NCBI RefSeq assembly: GCF_008000815.1
Contig: NZ_CP042806.1
Coordinates: forward strand, 4,650,001-4,714,000
Source of the DNA: Terriglobus albidus
GTDB lineage: Bacteria > Acidobacteriota > Terriglobia > Terriglobales > Acidobacteriaceae
DNA: 64,000 nucleotides
Direction of reading: 5' to 3'
Shown: positions 59,552-64,000 of the stretch, one piece after another
How positions within the stretch are numbered: position 1 is the first letter of the stretch
Layout of the letters: each line of letters starts with the position of its first letter
Notes under the pieces: model-generated
Seen by the model: the letters and a program-made list of their open reading frames with translations, nothing else
Told to the model about the DNA's origin: nothing
Databases searched by the model: none
Made by a program: the position numbers and the translations under genes

Positions 59552-60532
59552 ATGAGCACACTTGCACACAACGAAGCTCCGGCGCTTTCAGTGGACCATC
59601 ATCTCGCCCTGAAAGCACTCCTGTCCACGGCGGCTATCTATCCCTTGGACGCCGAAGGATGGATCGCGGTTCGCGGCGAAGACCGTGTTCGCTGGCTGAA
59701 TGGCATGTTGACGAACAACATTCGCGATCTGAATCCCGGAGAAGGCTGCTACAACTTCCTGCTTTCTGCCCAGGGGCGTATTCAGCATGATGCCACGGCA
59801 TTTCTGCTGGAAGAGCAGATCCTGCTGGAGACCACCCGCGAGCGCGTTCCGGCGCTTATGGCGGCTTTCGACCACTTCATCATCATGGACGACGTGGAGC
59901 TGGAAGATGTCTCCGCAAAACACCAGGGGCTGGGCATTGCCGGCCCCAAAGCCGTAGAGGCCCTGGCCTCAATCGGCCTGGACGTGGCCGGAATGGCGCC
60001 TGTCTCAACCCGTGCCTTCGAATGGCGCGGCGCAACCGTCTGGGTTGTCGCTCAGTACAGCCCACTCACGCCTCGCTTTGAGCTGTGGGCGGAGAATGTC
60101 GCACAGCTGACAGAGGCTCTCAAAACTCTTCCGCAGGCCGACGACAAGACCATCGAATCCCTCCGGATTCTGGAAGGTATTCCGGCCATTGGCCGCGATC
60201 TCCGGGAAAAGGAGCTGCCGCAGGAGACCGGACAGACCCGCGCCCTGCACTTCACCAAAGGCTGCTACCTGGGGCAGGAGATCGTGGAGCGCATACGGTC
60301 ACGCGGCAACGTACATCGCACCTTTGCCGGCTTCCGTTTCAGCGGCTCTGTCCCCGCACCCGGAACAGCCATCCTGGCCGGCGGCGCATCGGTTGGCGAG
60401 CTGACCAGCGTAGACTCCGATCTGAATATCGCTCTTGGATTTATTCGCCGCGAGGCCGTGGAACGCGGTCAGGCGCTTACCTACGAAGGGGGAGCTCTGA
60501 CGTCGTCACCGCTTCCCTTCCGCATCGAATAG
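59552..60532 (+). CDS. ygfZ: tRNA-modifying / Fe-S cluster protein YgfZ (folate-binding, GcvT-like)
   Basis: 326 residues. N-terminal GcvT-like fold (GEDRVRWLNGMLTNNIRDLNPGEGCYNFLLSAQGR), then the defining motif TKGCYLGQEIVERIRSRGNVHR near residue 235 with the conserved Cys, then a C-terminal beta-barrel. Helps assemble or repair Fe-S clusters in tRNA-modifying enzymes using folate (established for E. coli YgfZ). First gene of a rightward run that reaches ribF. Confidence 0.92.
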   Translation: MSTLAHNEAPALSVDHHLALKALLSTAAIYPLDAEGWIAVRGEDRVRWLNGMLTNNIRDLNPGEGCYNFLLSAQGRIQHDATAFLLEEQILLETTRERVPALMAAFDHFIIMDDVELEDVSAKHQGLGIAGPKAVEALASIGLDVAGMAPVSTRAFEWRGATVWVVAQYSPLTPRFELWAENVAQLTEALKTLPQADDKTIESLRILEGIPAIGRDLREKELPQETGQTRALHFTKGCYLGQEIVERIRSRGNVHRTFAGFRFSGSVPAPGTAILAGGASVGELTSVDSDLNIALGFIRREAVERGQALTYEGGALTSSPLPFRIE

Positions 60533-60545
60533 AAGGCATTTATTT

Positions 60546-61181
60546 ATGGCAGATAAAGTTACCCCGTTTGTTGTCAACGATCGCCGCAAGTTCACCACAG
60601 AAGGAGAGCTGCGGCCCGAGTCCGAACGTCCTCGCGATGAAGAGCAGGTGGAAGAGGCCTCGAAGGCCACTGTCACGGCAATGCCGGAGCCTCCCCAGTC
60701 TGAGCCGGCGACGGAACCTGAGGCCGCGGAGGCCGCAGAAGCCGCCGAGCAGGAGCTGCCGAAGCTTACGGAAGAGCAGGCAGAACGCTCGAAGGCAGCC
60801 TATGAGGCGACCGCCGAGCGTCTGGATACGGCTATCCGCGCCGCAAACCCAGGCATGGAACAGCTGCCGCCCGTGAACTTCGACCGTCTGGTGCAATCCA
60901 TCTATATGACCGCGATCATGCAGCTCGGCGGCGGAACACCCGAAGGCGAGCAGGCACGGGTCGACATTCTGGGCGCGCGCCAGTCGATCGACATGCTGAA
61001 CGTGCTGCAGGAAAAGAGCAAGGGCAACCTGACCGAGGCGGAATCACGGATGCTCGAAAACGCTCTTTTCGAGGTACGTATGGCTTTCCTGGAGATCACG
61101 CAGGCTTTGGCCCGCCAGGCTCGGCAGCCTGAGTCTCCTCTACCTCCACCGCCGGGCGGAGGTCCGCGCATCGTTCGCTAG
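60546..61181 (+). CDS. DUF1844 family protein
   Basis: 211 residues. An acidic, Glu/Ala-rich N-terminal half (about 1-80) with coiled-coil character, then the DUF1844 domain (about 100-190: VNFDRLVQSIYMTAIMQLGG, GARQSIDMLNVLQEKSKGNLT, AESRMLENALFEVRMAFLEI) and a Pro-rich tail ending PPGGGPRIVR. Function unknown; the domain is typical of Acidobacteriota and Deltaproteobacteria next to housekeeping genes. 13 nt after ygfZ and 3 nt before the next gene. Confidence 0.9.
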   Translation: MADKVTPFVVNDRRKFTTEGELRPESERPRDEEQVEEASKATVTAMPEPPQSEPATEPEAAEAAEAAEQELPKLTEEQAERSKAAYEATAERLDTAIRAANPGMEQLPPVNFDRLVQSIYMTAIMQLGGGTPEGEQARVDILGARQSIDMLNVLQEKSKGNLTEAESRMLENALFEVRMAFLEITQALARQARQPESPLPPPPGGGPRIVR

Positions 61182-61184
61182 CAC

Positions 61185-62003
61185 ATGGAGGCGACGCTTA
61201 CATTTCTCGGCACAGGCACATCCATGGGCGTGCCGACGCTTGGCTGCGGCTGCGCTGTGTGCACGTCTGCGATGGATGGCACACGGCCGCACAACCGCCG
61301 CACACGAGCCTCCGTGCGCCTGGACTATAACGGTCGAACGGTGCTGATCGACACCGGCCAGGACTTTCACTTCCAGGCGATACGCGAGAAGGTCACCCAC
61401 GTCGACGCCGTGCTCTACACCCATGGCCACGCCGACCATGTTCTCGGCATGGATGACCTGCGTCCACTCTCATTTGCGAATCCCATCCCCCTCTACGCCG
61501 ACGATGAGACAGCAAGCGTCATCGAGCGCATCTTCGAGTACACCTTCCGCACACAGGATCGCTACATGACCTCTGCGCGTGTGGAGATGCATCGCATCAG
61601 CACCGAGCCCGGCACCACGGTCAAGCTCTTCGGTGCGGCCTTTCAACGTATTCCGGTGCAGCATGGCAGTCAGGTCATCACTGGCTGGCGTTTCGGAAGA
61701 GCGGCGTATCTGACCGACCTGTCTTCCCTGCCCGAGGAGAGCTTTCCGTTGCTCGAAGACCTCGACATTCTGATTGTGGATGCCCTGCGCCGCGCGCCGC
61801 ATCCCTCGCACTCGAACCTTGAAAACTCCATCGCGTTGGTGGAACGCATCAAGCCGCGGCGGGCTTTCTTTACCCACATCTCGCACGACCTGGACCACGA
61901 CGCCATCAACGCCGAACTGCCGCCACACATCCTCATGTCCCATGACGGCATGTGCCTCGATTTCGAGATTGCCGCAGCCAAAACTACGGAGGGCACGGAA
62001 TGA
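61185..62003 (+). CDS. PhnP-like metallo-beta-lactamase-fold phosphodiesterase
   Basis: 272 residues, cytoplasmic. LTFLGTGTSMGVPTLGCGCAVC begins the fold and supplies a Cys cluster (GCGCAVC, then a Cys and two His) like the Zn site of PhnP. The metal motif is YTHGHADHVLGMDDLRPL, with later ligands in VQHGSQVITGW, YLTDLSSLPEESF, and THISHDLDH near the end. Hydrolyses a cyclic phosphodiester; in PhnP the substrate is a 1,2-cyclic ribosyl phosphate (known). Its 3' end overlaps ribF by 4 nt. Confidence 0.87.
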   Translation: MEATLTFLGTGTSMGVPTLGCGCAVCTSAMDGTRPHNRRTRASVRLDYNGRTVLIDTGQDFHFQAIREKVTHVDAVLYTHGHADHVLGMDDLRPLSFANPIPLYADDETASVIERIFEYTFRTQDRYMTSARVEMHRISTEPGTTVKLFGAAFQRIPVQHGSQVITGWRFGRAAYLTDLSSLPEESFPLLEDLDILIVDALRRAPHPSHSNLENSIALVERIKPRRAFFTHISHDLDHDAINAELPPHILMSHDGMCLDFEIAAAKTTEGTE

Positions 62004-62953
62004 AGATCTTCCGCTCCATTGCCGAGGTTCCGGAGAACTTCGGACCTTCGATCATTAGCATCGGCAACTTTGACGGAGTCCATCGTGGCCATCGCTGGGT
62101 GATCTCGGAGATTATTGCGCGCGCCCGGGAATCCGGCACGAAGTCGATTGCAGTCACCTTCGATCCTCATCCCGTGCGCATCCTGCGTCCCGACTCGCCG
62201 ACGAAGATGATCTCGCCGACAGAAGAAAAGCTTCGTTTGCTCGCCGCCACAGGCTTGGATGCGACCCTCGTTCTGCCGTTTACGCAGGAGCTGGCCCAGA
62301 CCTCTGCCGAAGACTTTATCTCTAAGATCATCTGCGACTGTCTGGGTGCGACCGAAGTTCATGTTGGCAGCAACTTCCGCTTCGGTTATCAGGCACAGGC
62401 CGACGTCATGCGCCTGGCAGAGTTGGGGAACAAACTCGACTTCTCGGCAAGGATCTACGAACCGGTGCCTCTGCGTGGCGGCATTATTTCCTCAAGCCGC
62501 ATTCGCCAGCTCATCCTTGCAGGGAACCTCTCCTCCGCGCGCGTGCTTCTGGGAAGGCCTTACAGCATCTGCAGCACACCGGCCAGGGGCCGCGGATATG
62601 GCACGAAGTATGCCGTACCGACCATCAACCTGGCGCCATACAGCGAGTTGCTCCCCGCCAACGGCGTATATGTCACAACGCTGCAGATCGGCGACGATGG
62701 TCCAATCTTCGAAGGCGTAACCAACGCCGGCAACCGCCCAACCTTTGGCCCGGACAGCTATGCGGTCGAGACCCATCTCTTCAACTTCCATCCCGTGGAC
62801 ATGACGGAAGAGACACCATTGCGGCTTACCTTCCTGACGCATCTTCGGCCTGAGATGAAGTGGGATTCCCCCGAAGCCCTGAAGGCTCAGATCGGCAAAG
62901 ACATCGCCCGCGCGCAGCGCTTTTTGCGCGGCTATCGGCGATTGATTCAGTAG
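62000..62953 (+). CDS. ribF: Bifunctional riboflavin kinase / FAD synthetase
   Basis: 317 residues from ATG 62000 (ATGA overlap with the preceding gene); the frame opens earlier. FAD-synthetase domain: SIGNFDGVHRGHRWVI, VTFDPHPVRILRP, SNFRFGYQAQADV, SSSRIRQLI. Riboflavin kinase domain: RGYGTKYAVPTINLAPYSELLPANGVYVT, GVTNAGNRPTFG, VETHLFNFHPVDM. Makes FMN then FAD from riboflavin. Last gene of the ygfZ-DUF1844-PhnP-ribF operon, which fits a cofactor-supply theme. Confidence 0.94.
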   Translation: MKIFRSIAEVPENFGPSIISIGNFDGVHRGHRWVISEIIARARESGTKSIAVTFDPHPVRILRPDSPTKMISPTEEKLRLLAATGLDATLVLPFTQELAQTSAEDFISKIICDCLGATEVHVGSNFRFGYQAQADVMRLAELGNKLDFSARIYEPVPLRGGIISSSRIRQLILAGNLSSARVLLGRPYSICSTPARGRGYGTKYAVPTINLAPYSELLPANGVYVTTLQIGDDGPIFEGVTNAGNRPTFGPDSYAVETHLFNFHPVDMTEETPLRLTFLTHLRPEMKWDSPEALKAQIGKDIARAQRFLRGYRRLIQ

Positions 62954-63035
62954 TACCGGTATCCCAATTCACTCAACGTTGTCATCCTGAGTATCCGGGC
63001 TCCCCGGCGAACTTGTTCGCTGGGGGGTGGTTAGC

Positions 63036-63062
63036 AAAGGACCTGCTTTATGCAGGTCCTTT
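63036..63062 (+). terminator. Intrinsic terminator after ribF
   Basis: A perfect 11-bp stem AAAGGACCTGC / GCAGGTCCTTT with a TTTAT loop. A second weaker hairpin (GCGAACTTGTTCGC around 63007-63020) lies just before. Confidence 0.85.
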
Positions 63063-63181
63063 GTTTGTCATCCCGTAGGGATCTGCTTCTCGTCCCCAGA
63101 TTACCGTCTCACTTCAGGGGTGCATTCCACCCGTCTGTTTGGATGTATAGGCGGTGAGGGGGCGTGGGCGGAAATGCAACA
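63063..63181 (+). other. Gap between the ribF terminator and the IS110 hairpin
   Basis: Probably the junction between host DNA and the left end of the insertion sequence. No terminal inverted repeat was recognised, as expected for IS110-type elements, so the precise edge cannot be placed. Confidence 0.4.
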
Positions 63182-63257
63182 GGGTTCTCCTGGAGATTAC
63201 GCTGCTGAGACTGGCTGTATCGAGCAGCCGGCTCAGAAATCCCAAACAGGAGAACCC
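63182..63257 (+). ncRNA. Strong nested hairpin directly before the IS110 transposase (possible bridge-RNA part)
   Basis: GGGTTCTCCTG (63182-63192) pairs perfectly with CAGGAGAACCC (63247-63257). Inside, CTGAG (63205-63209) pairs with CTCAG (63232-63236), and GGCTG (63213-63217) pairs with CAGCC (63225-63229). The 3' arm contains the AGGAG ribosome-binding site of the transposase, so the fold would hide it. IS110 elements encode a bridge RNA in their non-coding ends, which makes this a candidate; the role is inferred. Confidence 0.4.
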
Positions 63258-63258
63258 C

Positions 63259-64000
63259 ATGGATGTCCTTCACTATATCGGATTAGATGTGCACAAGAGG
63301 AGCATCAGCTACTGCATCAAGACGGTAGCTGGGCAGATCGTGCAAGAAGGCAAGCTACAGGCAAGCCGGCAGGAGCTGCGACGTTGGGCAGAGGAACTCC
63401 AGAGATGGAGCGGAGCGATGGAAGCGACGCTGTTCAGTGCCTGGATCTACGATACGTTGAAGCCGTACGCGGAGCGGCTGGTGATGGGACATCCTGCGAA
63501 AATGCGAGCCGTCACTGCTGGCAAGAAGAAGAGCGATACGATCGATGCGCGAACGATCGCCGATCTGTTGCGATGCGATCTGTTACCGGAGTGCTATGTG
63601 ATGCCGCCGCAGATGCGCGATCTGAGACGGCTGCTGCGTTATCGCAGCATGGTGGTCCAGCAATCGGTGCGGATGCAGAACAAGATGGCTGGGCTGCTGA
63701 TGGAAAGCGGGACTGTCTTCCACAAGGAAAAGCTGCACGGCAAGAAATACTTCTCCGCTCTGATCGAGACACTGGAAGAAGTGCCGGAGTCAGTGAAGGA
63801 TCTGCTGCGGATGAGCCGCAGTTCGATGGAGCTGTTCCAGTCGGCACAGAAGCAGATCGCCCAGAGGCTGTTATCGGAGCCGGCCTTAGAGCAGCGGATC
63901 GAGCGTCTGATGAGCATCCCCGGAGTGGGTCCGATCACGGCGTTGACCTGGGCCTTGGAGGTTGGCGATCCGTATCGCTTCTCCTCCATCGGGGACGCGG
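63259..64000 (+). CDS. IS110-family transposase (DEDD recombinase), 3' end outside window
   Basis: 247 codons visible from ATG 63259, with AGGAG 6 nt upstream. The N-terminal RuvC-like DEDD domain begins YIGLDVHKRSISYCIK, continues with GKKKSDTIDARTIADLLR, and the C-terminal transposase_20 domain starts IERLMSIPGVGPITALTWALEVG. It catalyses excision and insertion guided by an element-encoded RNA (known for IS110 members). No frameshift in the visible part, so the copy may be functional. Confidence 0.93.
   Translation, partial: MDVLHYIGLDVHKRSISYCIKTVAGQIVQEGKLQASRQELRRWAEELQRWSGAMEATLFSAWIYDTLKPYAERLVMGHPAKMRAVTAGKKKSDTIDARTIADLLRCDLLPECYVMPPQMRDLRRLLRYRSMVVQQSVRMQNKMAGLLMESGTVFHKEKLHGKKYFSALIETLEEVPESVKDLLRMSRSSMELFQSAQKQIAQRLLSEPALEQRIERLMSIPGVGPITALTWALEVGDPYRFSSIGDA

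Larger units (their letters stand above)
63182..64000 (+). mobile_element. IS110-family insertion sequence, truncated by window edge
   Basis: Minimum extent: from the structured non-coding end to the window limit, including the transposase gene. The left edge could lie up to about 120 bp further left. No terminal repeat or target duplication visible. Right end outside the window. Confidence 0.8.

Noticed and set aside
1-64000. CRISPR arrays, rRNA genes, prophage or conjugative modules
   Set aside because: No regularly spaced direct repeats, rRNA-like sequence, or phage/conjugation genes were seen; the only mobile features are the IS110 element and the small palindromic repeats.

Overview
The window looks like a piece of an Acidobacteriota chromosome, probably Terriglobales (Granulicella/Terriglobus/Edaphobacter-like). 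This is inferred from gene content: two very large Oar-like TonB-dependent receptors with N-terminal carboxypeptidase-regulatory domains and no SusD partner, DUF1844 and DUF3467 proteins, a DUF1080 protein, a PQQ dehydrogenase with a separate cytochrome, and high-GC coding sequence with short intergenic gaps. No rRNA, CRISPR array or phage module is visible. One tRNA (Leu, anticodon TAG) is present.

Layout. 1-12.2 kb: sugar-uptake and catabolism genes (SIS-domain isomerase, MFS sugar porter, TonB receptor plus glycerophosphodiesterase, DeoR regulator, GHMP sugar kinase, EamA transporter). 12.3-19.3 kb: GNAT, amino-acid permease, and a receptor-sulfatase operon. 19.7-25.1 kb: exported carbohydrate-oxidation genes (MBL hydrolase, hydroxypyruvate-isomerase-like protein, di-heme cytochrome c, PQQ dehydrogenase, DUF1080). 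25.2-32.3 kb: signalling and stress genes (diguanylate cyclase, ECF sigma/anti-sigma operon, WYL regulator with DinB protein, quinone reductase). 32.3-38.6 kb: a patch of gene fossils, a papain-like protease opposite a small protein, and a GMC oxidoreductase/cytochrome operon. 38.7-45.3 kb: lipoprotein hydrolase, a two-gene histidine-kinase system, a PI-PLC-like protein. 45.5-51.2 kb: tRNA-Leu, DUF3467, glycosyltransferase, TPR protein, NfeD-like protein, beta-barrel protein, SPOR protein. 51.2-59.5 kb: a peptidoglycan-recycling operon (dapF-like, ldcA, mpl) and a glycosyltransferase/PfkB/mtnP/metalloprotease run. 59.5-63 kb: ygfZ, DUF1844, PhnP-like hydrolase, ribF. The right edge carries a truncated IS110-type insertion sequence.

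The most unusual signal is a dispersed 116-bp palindromic element, present four times (8501-8616, 11176-11291, 47568-47683, 51171-51277). It has complementary terminal arms whose base changes compensate each other between copies, and a conserved inner hairpin. Three copies sit at the extreme 5' end of genes for exported or membrane proteins and are open in the same reading frame, so a related leader peptide is fused ahead of three unrelated proteins. The fourth copy lies between convergent genes and supplies the stop codon of both; its leader frame is broken. Other points of interest are a DapF-like protein with Ser in place of the second catalytic Cys, a junction of two gene remnants copied from genes still present nearby, and a strong hairpin in front of the IS110 transposase that could belong to a bridge RNA.
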